Positions 42,657-51,610 of a DNA stretch of 64,000 bases are shown here, piece after piece. Positions within the stretch are counted from its first letter, which is position 1. Every line of letters begins with the position of its first letter. The translations under genes and the position numbers were made by a program. The notes below the pieces were generated by a model. The model saw only the letters and a program-made list of their open reading frames with translations. It did no database searches and had not been told where the DNA came from. The stretch is from an uncultured Lachnospiraceae bacterium. Lineage in GTDB: Bacteria > Bacillota > Clostridia > Lachnospirales > Lachnospiraceae. The stretch is from contig CAJTVL010000009.1 of the NCBI GenBank assembly GCA_910579425.1, positions 19,518 through 83,517 of the forward strand, given 5' to 3'.

Positions 42657-43739
42657 ATGCAAATGGGGTTTCGCTGGTATGGCGAAGGAAACGATGACAT
42701 TAAGTTGTCAGACATTAAGCAGATTCCCGGCGTAACGAGCATCGTCTGGGCACTTCACAATAAGATGCCCGGCGAAGTGTGGGAAGAAGCTGAAATTGCC
42801 GAGGTTCAGAAGCAATTGGAACCTTACGGCTTCAATATGGATGTGGTTGAGTCGGTGAATGTCCATGACGACATTAAGATCGGCCTGCCCAGCCGGGACG
42901 GATATATTGCGAACTACATTCAGACCATCCGCAATCTGTCCAAGTTCGGCGTAAAGGTCATCTGCTATAACTTCATGCCGGTTTTTGACTGGACCCGTAC
43001 CGATCTTTTCCATCCGGTAGGGGACGGCTCCACCGCTCTGTTTTATGAGGCAAGCAGGATCCATGACGATCCCAAGGAGATGGCAGACTATATCCTGAAC
43101 AATCTTCACGGCCTTACCTTCCCTGGCTGGGAGCCGGAAAGAATGGCTAAACTGGATGAATTATTCGAGGCATACAGGCCGGTTACCAAAGAAAAGCTCT
43201 GGGAAAACCTGAAATACTTCCTAGAAGCCCTGATGCCCACCTGCCGGGAATGCGACATCAAGATGGCCATCCATATGGATGATCCCCCATGGGATATTTT
43301 TGGACTGCCCCGTCTTCTGGTAGACGCCGCATCCATAGACAAATTCCTTTCCATGGTAGATGATCCCTATAACTGCCTGACTCTGTGCTCCGGCAGCTTA
43401 AATGCCAATCCGGACAACAACGTGGCTTCCATCGTACGCAAACACTGTGACCGCATTGCTTTTGCCCATATTCGGAATATCAAGCATTTCCCGAACGGAG
43501 ATTTCTCCGAGGCCAGTCACCGTGACTGCGACGGGGAAACCGGTATTCTGGACATTATCAAGGCATACCATGACTGCGGCTATGACGGCTATATCCGCCC
43601 TGACCACGGACGCCATCTTTGGAATGAAGGTCCCGGCACCGTGCGTCCCGGCTATGGTCTCTATGACCGTGCCCTGGGTATCATGTATATGTGGGGTATC
43701 TGGGATATGCTGGATAAACTGGACGCTGAGAAGTCGTAA
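42657..43739 (+). CDS. uxuA: mannonate dehydratase
   Basis: 360 residues from the ATG at 42657 (CAGGAGG ahead); the upstream extension to 42612 is non-coding. 'MGFRWYGEGNDDIKLSDIKQIPGV' is the family start. Metal-site motifs 'MAIHMDDPPWDIFGLPR', 'LTLCSGSLNANPDNN', 'IAFAHIRNIK' and 'GYIRPDHGRHLW' are present. It dehydrates D-mannonate to 2-keto-3-deoxy-D-gluconate with Mn2+ or Fe2+. Followed by uxuB after a hairpin, giving two consecutive steps of glucuronate degradation. Confidence 0.95.
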   Translation: MQMGFRWYGEGNDDIKLSDIKQIPGVTSIVWALHNKMPGEVWEEAEIAEVQKQLEPYGFNMDVVESVNVHDDIKIGLPSRDGYIANYIQTIRNLSKFGVKVICYNFMPVFDWTRTDLFHPVGDGSTALFYEASRIHDDPKEMADYILNNLHGLTFPGWEPERMAKLDELFEAYRPVTKEKLWENLKYFLEALMPTCRECDIKMAIHMDDPPWDIFGLPRLLVDAASIDKFLSMVDDPYNCLTLCSGSLNANPDNNVASIVRKHCDRIAFAHIRNIKHFPNGDFSEASHRDCDGETGILDIIKAYHDCGYDGYIRPDHGRHLWNEGPGTVRPGYGLYDRALGIMYMWGIWDMLDKLDAEKS

Positions 43740-43750
43740 ATAAAATTTCT

Positions 43751-43773
43751 CCCCGGCGGAGCATCTGCCGGGG
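43751..43773 (+). other. hairpin between uxuA and uxuB
   Basis: CCCCGGCGGA and TCTGCCGGGG form a 10-base-pair stem with a 3-base loop followed by TATTTAT. It may act as a partial terminator that lowers uxuB relative to uxuA. Confidence 0.5.
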
Positions 43774-43810
43774 TATTTATAAAACTATTTACAGAAAGGA
43801 ACCAAGCATT

Positions 43811-45418
43811 ATGAAATTAAGCGAACAAGGATTGAAAGACCGCGCTGCCTGGGAGGCCGCCGGATTTTCACTCCCCAAATATGACCGTGAAAAAGTAACA
43901 CAGGCCACGAAAGAAAATCCCTTCTGGATCCACTTTGGGGCCGGAAATATCTTCCGTGCTTTTCAGGCAAATGCAGTACAGAACCTCTTAAATGAGGGCA
44001 TTCTGGACAGGGGCCTGGTGGTAGCAGAAGGCTTTGACTATGAAATCATCGAAAAAATGAACCGTCCCCACGACGATTACGGGATTGCCGTTACCTTAAA
44101 GGCAGACGGAACCATTGACAAAACCGTGGTGGGCAGCGTGGTGGAATCCCACATTCTGGATTCCGAAAACGCAGCGGAATATGACCGCCTGAAGGAGATT
44201 TTCGAGAAGGATTCCCTTCAGATGGCAAGCTTTACCATCACAGAAAAGGGCTACAGCCTGGTAACCGGCAAGGGAGATACCATTCCCGCCGTGGAAGCCG
44301 ATTTTGCGAAAGGCCCTGAAAAGCCCGGAAGCTATATCGGCAAGGTGGCATCCCTTCTCTACAGCCGTTATGCGGCAGGCCAAAAACCCATTGCCATGGT
44401 GAGTATGGACAACTGCTCCCACAATGGGGATAAGCTCTATGCGGCCATCAACGCTTTTGCAGAAAAATGGGTGGAAAACGGACTGGTTGACGCAGGCTTT
44501 AAAGCTTATGTGAATGACAAGTCAAAGGTTTCCTTCCCCTGGAGCATGATCGACAAGATCACCCCCCGTCCGGACGCTTCCGTAGAGAAGATCCTAAAGG
44601 ACGATGGCGTGGAAGAGCTTGAGCCTGTAATCACCTCCAAGAATACCTATGTAGCGCCCTTCGTCAATGCGGAGGAATGCGAATATCTGGTGATTGAGGA
44701 CTCCTTCCCCAACGGGAAACCGGCTCTTGAAAAGGGCGGAATTATCTATACCGCCAGAGAAACCGTTGACAAGGTGGAGAAAATGAAGGTCTGCACCTGC
44801 TTAAATCCTCTTCACACCTGCCTGGCCGTGTTCGGCTGTGTCCTTGGCTATCAGAAAATCTCCGAGGAGCTTAAGGATGAGGAGCTTGTAAAGCTGATCA
44901 AAACCGTAGGCTACAAGGAAGGACTCCCCGTGGTAGTGAATCCCGGCATCCTTGACCCGAAGGAATTTATTGATACGGTAATCAACGTTCGTTTCCCCAA
45001 TCCGTTCATGCCTGACACCCCTCAGCGTATTGCCACCGATACTTCCCAGAAGCTGGCGATCCGCTTCGGCGAGACCATCAAGGCATATCAGGCATCCTCT
45101 GAGCTGGATGTGAAGGATTTAAAGCTCATCCCTCTGCTCTTCGCCGGATGGCTGCGCTATCTCATGGGGGTAAATGATGCGGGAGAAGCCTTTGAGCTGA
45201 GCCCTGATCCGTTGCTCGATACGGTCCGTCCTTATGTGGCAGACTTAAAGCTTGGCGGAAATGCCAGCGAAGAAGCTTTAAAGCCCGTACTGGAGAATGC
45301 AAAGATCTTTGGCGTGAATCTGTATGATGTGGGTATGGCCGGTACAGTGGTAGGCTACCTGAATGAAATGATTACGGGCCCCGGGGCTGTAAGGGCTACC
45401 TTGAAGAAGTATGTGTAA
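43811..45418 (+). CDS. uxuB: D-mannonate oxidoreductase (fructuronate reductase)
   Basis: 535 residues, long-chain mannitol dehydrogenase family. N-terminal Rossmann part with 'WIHFGAGNIFRAFQAN' and C-terminal domain with the catalytic KxxxxNxxH motif, here in 'KMKVCTCLNPLHTCLAVFG'. It interconverts D-fructuronate and D-mannonate with NAD(H). The pairing with uxuA supports UxuB over mannitol dehydrogenase or tagaturonate reductase. AAAGGA precedes the ATG. A long inverted repeat follows at 45460. Confidence 0.9.
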   Translation: MKLSEQGLKDRAAWEAAGFSLPKYDREKVTQATKENPFWIHFGAGNIFRAFQANAVQNLLNEGILDRGLVVAEGFDYEIIEKMNRPHDDYGIAVTLKADGTIDKTVVGSVVESHILDSENAAEYDRLKEIFEKDSLQMASFTITEKGYSLVTGKGDTIPAVEADFAKGPEKPGSYIGKVASLLYSRYAAGQKPIAMVSMDNCSHNGDKLYAAINAFAEKWVENGLVDAGFKAYVNDKSKVSFPWSMIDKITPRPDASVEKILKDDGVEELEPVITSKNTYVAPFVNAEECEYLVIEDSFPNGKPALEKGGIIYTARETVDKVEKMKVCTCLNPLHTCLAVFGCVLGYQKISEELKDEELVKLIKTVGYKEGLPVVVNPGILDPKEFIDTVINVRFPNPFMPDTPQRIATDTSQKLAIRFGETIKAYQASSELDVKDLKLIPLLFAGWLRYLMGVNDAGEAFELSPDPLLDTVRPYVADLKLGGNASEEALKPVLENAKIFGVNLYDVGMAGTVVGYLNEMITGPGAVRATLKKYV

Positions 45419-45459
45419 ATAAATGGCGGATGCTTGGTTTAACCAGACGTCCCTATGTG

Positions 45460-45496
45460 AACAGCAGGTGGCTTGCTTTTCAAGCCACCTGCTGTT
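45460..45496 (+). terminator. long inverted repeat after uxuB
   Basis: A perfect 16-base stem (AACAGCAGGTGGCTTG at 45460-45475 with its complement at 45481-45496) and a 5-base loop lie 42 bases after the uxuB stop. No clear T-run follows, so termination is probable but not certain. Confidence 0.6.
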
Positions 45497-45562
45497 CAAT
45501 TAAAGTTAAAAAGACTCAAGATTTAACCCCATGAAAGGCATTTGCCTTATTACATCCATCCC

Positions 45563-45940
45563 TCAAAGCAAAATCTTCCCCTCCGCATCCGCCTCCTTGG
45601 GAATCGCCACCATCAGATCAATCAATGTCATAGCAATGGGAAATCCTGACCAAAAAAACAGGAGATATAAGATTGCCGTGGGATATTGTTTCGCATAAAA
45701 GCGGTGCCCTCCCATCCAGCCGGTAAATAGAGCAAGAAGCAGATACTTTTTTCGGACCACAATACTGGGCTCTCTGCTCTCTCTTCTGTCAAAAAAATTG
45801 GAAATCGCCCTGGAGATGCGCCCTTCCTTTACTTCCACTCCATATTTCTTTCTGGTTTCATCCAGCTCTTTCTGCAGAGCCAGATAATCGTCAAAACTTA
45901 CGTCGTTCTTCTTTCCATTTAAATTGGACTTTTTCCCCAT
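45563..45940 (-). CDS. TM2 domain membrane protein
   Basis: 125 residues from the ATG at 45940 (GAAAGGA ahead). A charged N-terminal half with a short helix ('YLALQKELDETRKKYG') precedes the TM2 domain: 'KKYLLLALFTGWMGGHRFYAKQYPTAILYLLFFWSGFP', two hydrophobic helices joined by the conserved GxHRFY turn, then an acidic D residue in 'TLIDLMVAIPK'. Function of bacterial TM2 proteins is unknown. It lies downstream of the symporter gene on the same strand, separated by a terminator hairpin. Confidence 0.82.
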   Translation of the reverse strand: MGKKSNLNGKKNDVSFDDYLALQKELDETRKKYGVEVKEGRISRAISNFFDRRESREPSIVVRKKYLLLALFTGWMGGHRFYAKQYPTAILYLLFFWSGFPIAMTLIDLMVAIPKEADAEGKILL

Positions 45941-45959
45941 ATTGCTTTTTCCTTTCAAA

Positions 45960-45989
45960 GAGCGCCGGAAAAAAGAAATTCCGGCGCTC
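45960..45989 (-). terminator. terminator of the GPH symporter gene
   Basis: GAGCGCCGGAA (45960-45970) and TTCCGGCGCTC (45979-45989) form a perfect 11-base stem, 65 bases after the symporter stop on the minus strand, followed by TTTG. It also lies just ahead of the TM2 ribosome binding site. Confidence 0.6.
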
Positions 45990-46053
45990 ATATGTTAATT
46001 ACCTTCTCTTATTATAGCTTATTTCTAATATAATTGTAAATACCCCGCCAGGC

Positions 46054-47538
46054 TTATTCCTTCATGGCCCTTGCCTTGATGGCTGCAATTTCTCCCTGGA
46101 TTTCTTCCATCTTCTCTTTGGTAAGAGGATAGAATTTCAGGGCAATTACGTTGCAGAGACATCCAAGAATGATCATACCGTACATCAGGAACACGCCCAC
46201 ATAATGCAGGGATGTGCTGTAAGATGTGGTGGCATCAGGAAGAGCCTCCTTAAACCCAATGGCTGAGAACATCAGACCTGCAACCATAGGCGCAAGGGAC
46301 GAAATCACCTTATCCACAAAACTGAACAGGGTTCCCATCATACCAGGCACATACTTACCGGTACGATATACCTCGTAGTCTGCACAGTCTGCAGTCATGG
46401 GAATTACGATGTTGCCGGCAATTCCCTGGAACCCGCCCATGGCAATGGTCAAAATAATATATGCGATGGTAAAGAACCCGAACGCAAGCCCACCGTTTCC
46501 ATTATCCATACTGGTAGGGCTGCCAAACAGCCACAGAGCGGAGAGCAGGGCACACACGATAATTTCTCCCCAGGAACCGATCAACATGGCCTTCCTCTGT
46601 CCAAGAGTAGTGGCAAGAGTACCAACTCCCAGAATCAGAAGAATCGTGGTGGGAATGGAGGTAAAGCCGCTGAGGATACCGTAGAGTGCGAAGTTTCCGG
46701 CTACCACACCAAACATAACAGCCGTAACCGCACTGGTTCTTGCGGAAGATGCAAGCTTATCGGTAGATGCGGAAACCACCAGCATCTGAATGGCACGGTT
46801 CCCTTTTAAGGTCTCCCAATAATCCTTGATTCCGATCTTAACCGGCTTGCCGGTTCCGAAGAATTCGCTCCTGTCCTTAGGCGCTATGGAGAACACAGCG
46901 ATAGCCGTACAGATTGCGGAGGCAATTGCGGTAAATACCCAGAAGTCATGGAAAAACCCTGCTTCATAGAAAGAACCGCCATAGTTTGCACTGATCCTGG
47001 CCACCAGGATTGCAAGACCTGTAAAGATAAGGGTATTGTATACACCGTCAAAAATCGTAAACAGAGGTCTCTGCTTGGGATCATTGGTCAGACAGGTCTG
47101 AGCGGATTTTGTAACCACGCACTGGAACGTATAGCCAATGTAATAAACAGCGGATACGATCACGAAGAATGTGAAACGCACTGCCGTATTTTCAGGAAGC
47201 ATATGTGTTACGTGGAACAGAATAAAGCTGGTAACGCATAAGATCACCTGCCCGATCACCATAAACGGGCGGTTTTTACCGAACTTACCGTTGGTCTTAT
47301 CAACTACAAATCCTATAAAGGGATCTGTCACGCCGTCCCACAGACGCATGAGCATGGAAAAGCTGGATGCCGCCACTACCGCGATTCCCACAAAGCCTGT
47401 AAGATAGTAGGCAACATAACCCATAAAAAACAAATACAGGTTCGTTGCAGAATTGTTCAGCGCGAATCCTGCGATCCGCCACAGCGGAACACGGTGAATA
47501 CCGTTCTCGCCGTAATACTTTGAGGTGTCATTTTTCAT
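46054..47538 (-). CDS. GPH-family (MelB-like) sugar:cation symporter
   Basis: 494 residues with twelve hydrophobic segments. 'GYVAYYLTGFVGIAVVAASSFSMLMRLWDGVTDPFIGFVVDKTNGKFGKNRPFM' includes the conserved aspartates of helices II and IV (motif DPxxG) found in MelB/GusB/XynB transporters. 'AYxxL'-like 'YVPGMMGTLFSFVDKVISSLAPMVAG' is the helix XI region. It imports a glycoside or uronide with Na+ or H+. AAGGAG precedes the ATG and a good promoter lies upstream. The locus suggests a glucuronide, by analogy with GusB, but the substrate is inferred. Confidence 0.88.
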   Translation of the reverse strand: MKNDTSKYYGENGIHRVPLWRIAGFALNNSATNLYLFFMGYVAYYLTGFVGIAVVAASSFSMLMRLWDGVTDPFIGFVVDKTNGKFGKNRPFMVIGQVILCVTSFILFHVTHMLPENTAVRFTFFVIVSAVYYIGYTFQCVVTKSAQTCLTNDPKQRPLFTIFDGVYNTLIFTGLAILVARISANYGGSFYEAGFFHDFWVFTAIASAICTAIAVFSIAPKDRSEFFGTGKPVKIGIKDYWETLKGNRAIQMLVVSASTDKLASSARTSAVTAVMFGVVAGNFALYGILSGFTSIPTTILLILGVGTLATTLGQRKAMLIGSWGEIIVCALLSALWLFGSPTSMDNGNGGLAFGFFTIAYIILTIAMGGFQGIAGNIVIPMTADCADYEVYRTGKYVPGMMGTLFSFVDKVISSLAPMVAGLMFSAIGFKEALPDATTSYSTSLHYVGVFLMYGMIILGCLCNVIALKFYPLTKEKMEEIQGEIAAIKARAMKE

Positions 47539-47655
47539 AGTAGATCTCCTTCTCTAAAAAGTTGTTAGTCTTTGCCCGATGCTAAAGCCCCCTGACTACG
47601 GCTTGAATACAGGCGCCCTTACATTTAGGTAATTTACTCTAATGCGGCTATTAAA

Positions 47656-47684
47656 ACTATATCATTTTTGTACATATATGTCAA
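47656..47684 (-). promoter_or_regulatory. sigma-A promoter for the GPH symporter
   Basis: On the minus strand a perfect TTGACA (47679-47684), 17-base spacer, TATAGT (47656-47661). A TGTACA palindrome lies in the spacer. The leader would be about 110 bases. Confidence 0.75.
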
Positions 47685-48026
47685 ACAATTATTAATTATT
47701 CATAAACTAGTAAATTATTTGGATATCATATTCCCATCTTTCAAATGTACACTCCCCGAAACTTTGTACATTTTATATAATATATTCGCTTTCCGGGTTT
47801 TCTAATCCCCGTCCTTTTGGCAATTATTGTGGAAATTCACGGTTTTTCCATTTTTATGCGGAAAGATTATACCGGGACAATTTTTAGGTTTCTGTCGAAT
47901 CTGCACACATACTGATGATTTTTAGGATTTATAGGATATTTTTTAGAATATCTTGATTTTTTTGATATTATGTATGAAAATATATTTAATAAAAGTATCC
48001 AAAGAAAAATACTTCGGGTGATTTCT
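47685..48026. other. AT-rich divergent intergenic region
   Basis: About 340 bases between the symporter promoter and the AraC-type gene. It is AT-rich with several TGTAC-containing stretches (near 47744, 47763) and a plus-strand TATAAT near 47777 that may serve the regulator gene. No ORF or clear RNA structure is seen. Confidence 0.4.
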
Positions 48027-49298
48027 ATGAAACATGAAGCAGAGCTGAATTTTGTAAAGGCACTCCTAAACAATTTTCACTTATCATTCACGATCGTCAA
48101 AAGTCCAATGATCCTGCCTTTTTCACCTGTGGATTTCGGACTGCGGCAGCTTTTTTGTTCTGACTATGACTATTCTGAATTATCTGTGAAATTTGAGGAG
48201 CTTTGCCAGCCTAATACCATTTACCGGATAAAGGATTTTTCCTTTTGCCATTATCTTGTGTTTCGGATTCCGGATGAGGGGGAAAGCGTTTTCGCAGTGA
48301 TCGGCCCTTATACCCTCACTGCAATTTCTCAGAAAGTAATCTTGGATATTTTCAGCAAATTTTCTTATCCTCCCGAAACTCTTTCCCAGCTTGAGAAATA
48401 CTACCAGGAGGTGCCCCTTGTTCTCAACGAAAGCCAGATTTTTACTTTGGTTTATACCCTGGGCGCCAGGCTGTGGGGTCAGGAAAAAAATTTTTCTTTT
48501 CAGGATGTCCCCTCTACCCTGCTCTCTGACCCGTCCCCGGAGCGTCAAAAACTGTCCCGCCCCGCAAAAGAGTTTATGGAGCCGCAGAAGCAGTCCGAAA
48601 AACCTTCGGAGCCTTTCTTATCCATGAAGGTTCTGGAAAAAAGATATTCCGATGAAAACGAACTGATCAAGGCCGTGAGCACAGGACAGAGCCACAAGGC
48701 AATCGTACTCTACAACAGCTTTCTGGCCCGTCAGATGGAGCAGCGTCTGGCCGACCCCCTGCGCAATGCCAAAAACTACATGATCATATTAAATACCCTG
48801 CTTCGCAAGGCCGCGGAACAGGCTTCCGTCCACCCCCTGCACATTGACAGCATTTCCTCCCAATATGCCCGCAGGATTGAGCTTTGCGTTTCTCCCAATG
48901 CGGTGGATGCCTTGGGAAGGGATATGATTCATAATTACTGTCTTCTGGTTCAAAATTACTCTCTCAAAAACTATTCCCTGCTTGTCCAGAAGGTACTGAC
49001 CCAGATTGACACCGACTTGACGGCAGATTTGAGTTTAAACGCCCAGGCCGGCCTTTTAAATGTGAATTCCAGCTATCTGTCCACCCTTTTTAAGAAAGAA
49101 ACCGGCACCACTCTGACGGAATATGTAAACAAAAAAAGAATCCGGCACGCCGTTTTCCTTCTGAACACTACCACCATGCAGATTCAGATGGTGGCGCAGC
49201 ACTGCGGCATCCCTGATGTGAATTACTTTACCAAAACCTTCAAAAAGTATATCGGAAAAACACCAAAGGAATACAGAGATTTCATTAAGGGGAAGTAG
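48027..49298 (+). CDS. AraC-family transcriptional regulator
   Basis: 423 residues from an internal ATG at 48027; the open frame starts at 47970 but the extra part lacks a site and looks non-coding. The N-terminal part (1-150, 'FVKALLNNFHLSFTIVKSP') is a ligand or sensor domain of unknown type with a helical middle. The C-terminal two helix-turn-helices are 'TADLSLNAQAGLLNVNSSYLSTLFKKETGTTL' and 'IQMVAQHCGIPDVNYFTKTFKKYIGKTPKEY'. Divergent from the GPH symporter, which it probably controls. Confidence 0.88.
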   Translation: MKHEAELNFVKALLNNFHLSFTIVKSPMILPFSPVDFGLRQLFCSDYDYSELSVKFEELCQPNTIYRIKDFSFCHYLVFRIPDEGESVFAVIGPYTLTAISQKVILDIFSKFSYPPETLSQLEKYYQEVPLVLNESQIFTLVYTLGARLWGQEKNFSFQDVPSTLLSDPSPERQKLSRPAKEFMEPQKQSEKPSEPFLSMKVLEKRYSDENELIKAVSTGQSHKAIVLYNSFLARQMEQRLADPLRNAKNYMIILNTLLRKAAEQASVHPLHIDSISSQYARRIELCVSPNAVDALGRDMIHNYCLLVQNYSLKNYSLLVQKVLTQIDTDLTADLSLNAQAGLLNVNSSYLSTLFKKETGTTLTEYVNKKRIRHAVFLLNTTTMQIQMVAQHCGIPDVNYFTKTFKKYIGKTPKEYRDFIKGK

Positions 49299-49319
49299 CC
49301 TGGCAGGGCTGCTTCCCCT
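49288..49319 (+). terminator. hairpin overlapping the AraC stop codon
   Basis: A 13-base-pair stem (49288-49300 with 49307-49319, one G-T pair) spans the stop codon of the regulator. The following bases contain no T-run, so efficiency is uncertain. Confidence 0.5.
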
Positions 49320-49362
49320 CAGTATCCTGAATCATTCAAAAAAGTGATGCTCTCCGCCCGTA

Positions 49363-51366
49363 TCATCCCCTGTTCTTTATCGGAATCTTCATCGCAAACT
49401 CCTCATAGGGAATGGTTACCGTCTTAAATCCGCCCGCATAGGCAGCCAGCTCATAGGGATGGAAATAAAAGCAGATTCCCTCCTCCTCAAGATAAAAATC
49501 AGAAGCAAGGCTTATTCCCTCCCGCACCACAGTCAGTGCGTCTTCCCAAAATTCCTCGGGCGCCTCCGATATACAGGCATCAAAATATCTGACCACAATC
49601 TCCTTTAACTCTTCTTCACTGTTGCCGATCACATCCGAGAGAAGAAGCCTCTGCCCGGTATGGAGGTCAAAGGTAAATCCCACCCATAACGGCATGCCAT
49701 GGGCTCCTCCCGTATAGTCATAATCCTGCTGGTAAAAGCTGAACCTGTCCCCGTCAAAATAAGTGATCTCCGAGGGATAGCTGGAACAGCTGTAGCTCAG
49801 GGTTGCCGGAGGCACATCCTCCTCCCATCCGGCAATTTCCTCTTCCCGCCAGTTAATATCCTCCTCATTGGTTCCATAGCTCACGATACTGTCCTGATAA
49901 GCGGATAAAATCCGGTTGATCTTCGCCGCTCCCTCATATTTCTCATCCACCACAAGACGCTCCAAATCCAGTTCCATAAGGACAAAATCCGGCTCCGCCT
50001 TACTGAAGATCTGCTCATAATAGCTCTCCACCTTTCCCACCTGAGCGATGCCAGTGTCCAAAAAGGCATCCCCCAGGATTTCGCCGCCGGATTTACTTAG
50101 CTCCTCACCCCCGGCATTCTCTTCCGGCTCTTCAAGGCTTTTCCGCATCAGATACATCCTGTAATTCATCACCTCTGTGTAGTAAATATATCCGTCCCGA
50201 ATGACCGCTCCTCCTGCATGATAGGGCAGGCTTCCTTTCACCCCCGTGCGTATGTCCAGCCGAAGCACCTGTCTGCGCTCCCCGCTTTCTAAGTCGATCT
50301 GTTCATACAGATTTATTTCTCCGGAAGGCTCTTTCACATTTTCCGCTGCTACATAGACAGAATCCCCATCCATATCAAGAACCCTGATCCCATAACTATC
50401 CGGATATTCCTCTTCTTTGTAAGCGGCCAGGAAACGTACTTCCAGGCTTTGGGTATCCATGAGATAAAGCTCTTCCTGCTCCTCCCCATACTTCATGAAC
50501 AGGAGATAATCCCGGTTAAAGGAACACAAACGCCCCTCGGACATCAAAAGCTTTTCCTCACCGGTCCGTGGATCAATCCCGACAAGCTCCATCTCCGGCT
50601 TTTCCAGAACGGCATAGCCAAAGAGATGCAGGCTCTCCAATGCGCTTAAATACCTGTTTCCGCCCCGCATAACAGCCGGAAGACAATACCCGCCGGGAAT
50701 CTCAAAATGAATCTCCTCCGGCTCCCCCACAGTCAGGCTCCCGTCCTCCCCCTCGGGGGAATAACGTTTGATGTCACCCTCCGATTCCAGATACAATCCA
50801 CTGTCACAGTAATAAAACGCTTTCGGGAAATCCTCCAGCTCTGCGATCCTGCGGTACTCTGTTCCGTCGGTCTTAATCACGGATAAGCTGCGCTTCTCTT
50901 TACTTCCCTCGCTTCTGCTTCCTTCCTCCAGGAAATAAATGGAATCCTCCACAAGCAGCGCCTTTCCTTCCATAGAAATGAAAGCTTCCCTGGCGTCCTC
51001 ACTCTTCTCCCACAAAACCCGGGAGCCGCCCCCTTCCTTTTCTATCCTCCGGATCCGTTCCGTACCGCAGATATAAATCGCTTCCTCATCCTCTAAAACC
51101 ATGCTTCCCTGCAGGATTTCCCCCTGCAGAATAGCCTGCCGCACATCGGCTCCGTCCCCCGGCACTTCCCGGTTTCCGGCAGATGTCTCATTTCCGGGTT
51201 CATCCCCCAGGACTTTTTCTGCCTCCGCCCCCTTCGCTTCTTTCTCCCCTTCCGTCTCTTGTCTTGTCTCTTCTCCTGTGGGCTTTCCCTGGGTATTTTC
51301 CATGCTGCCGCACCCTGTCAGCGCTGCCGTAAGCAAAAGCAGGGCTGTAAGCTGTCTTTTTCTCAT
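49363..51366 (-). CDS. lipoprotein with DUF3298 domain
   Basis: 667 residues. Signal peptide with lipobox Cys19 ('ALTGC'), a Glu/Gly/Lys-rich tether (20-75), then a long beta-propeller-like region (about 80-430) with repeated 'IYICG', 'IYFLEEG', 'YLLFMKYG', 'VYVAAEN' and 'IYYTEVMNYRMYLM' blades as in DUF5050. The C-terminal 200 residues are DUF4163/DUF3298: 'ATLSYSCSSYPSEITYF', 'DYDYTGGAHGMPLWVGFTFDLHTGQRLLLSDVIG'. DUF3298 occurs in RsiV and PdaC-type proteins and binds or processes peptidoglycan. Located outside the membrane. AGGAGTG precedes the ATG. Confidence 0.82.
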   Translation of the reverse strand: MRKRQLTALLLLTAALTGCGSMENTQGKPTGEETRQETEGEKEAKGAEAEKVLGDEPGNETSAGNREVPGDGADVRQAILQGEILQGSMVLEDEEAIYICGTERIRRIEKEGGGSRVLWEKSEDAREAFISMEGKALLVEDSIYFLEEGSRSEGSKEKRSLSVIKTDGTEYRRIAELEDFPKAFYYCDSGLYLESEGDIKRYSPEGEDGSLTVGEPEEIHFEIPGGYCLPAVMRGGNRYLSALESLHLFGYAVLEKPEMELVGIDPRTGEEKLLMSEGRLCSFNRDYLLFMKYGEEQEELYLMDTQSLEVRFLAAYKEEEYPDSYGIRVLDMDGDSVYVAAENVKEPSGEINLYEQIDLESGERRQVLRLDIRTGVKGSLPYHAGGAVIRDGYIYYTEVMNYRMYLMRKSLEEPEENAGGEELSKSGGEILGDAFLDTGIAQVGKVESYYEQIFSKAEPDFVLMELDLERLVVDEKYEGAAKINRILSAYQDSIVSYGTNEEDINWREEEIAGWEEDVPPATLSYSCSSYPSEITYFDGDRFSFYQQDYDYTGGAHGMPLWVGFTFDLHTGQRLLLSDVIGNSEEELKEIVVRYFDACISEAPEEFWEDALTVVREGISLASDFYLEEEGICFYFHPYELAAYAGGFKTVTIPYEEFAMKIPIKNRG

Positions 51367-51424
51367 AATTTCACTCCTGATTTAACTTATTCACGGCCCC
51401 GGGCCGCTGCAACTTCTTCTGTTC

Positions 51425-51556
51425 CTACACCATCAAGGATCTTGACGCCAGAAAGGCCGATATTCCAATCATCAGCGCCCACAAAAGAAACCTGCCCGCT
51501 GCGAGCAGCCGTTTCTTTTCCCTGTTTTCATCATCCATCTCTATTTCCATCTGCAT
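51425..51556 (-). CDS. 43-residue membrane peptide
   Basis: A short gene read as M-Q-M-E-I-E-M-D-D-E-N-R-E then basic KKR and a hydrophobic helix 'FLLWALMIGISAFLASRSL'. AAAGGATGAG precedes the ATG at 51556 (a second ATG lies two codons in). It lies 58 bases upstream of the DUF3298 lipoprotein and 54 after the frameshifted gene on the same strand, suggesting one transcript. The charge pattern predicts N-in orientation is ambiguous. Function unknown. Confidence 0.5.
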   Translation of the reverse strand: MQMEIEMDDENREKKRLLAAGRFLLWALMIGISAFLASRSLMV

Positions 51557-51610
51557 GGTTCTCTCATCCTTTCCGCAGCTTCCTGATGCGATCGCTCCGT
51601 TCACTGCCTT

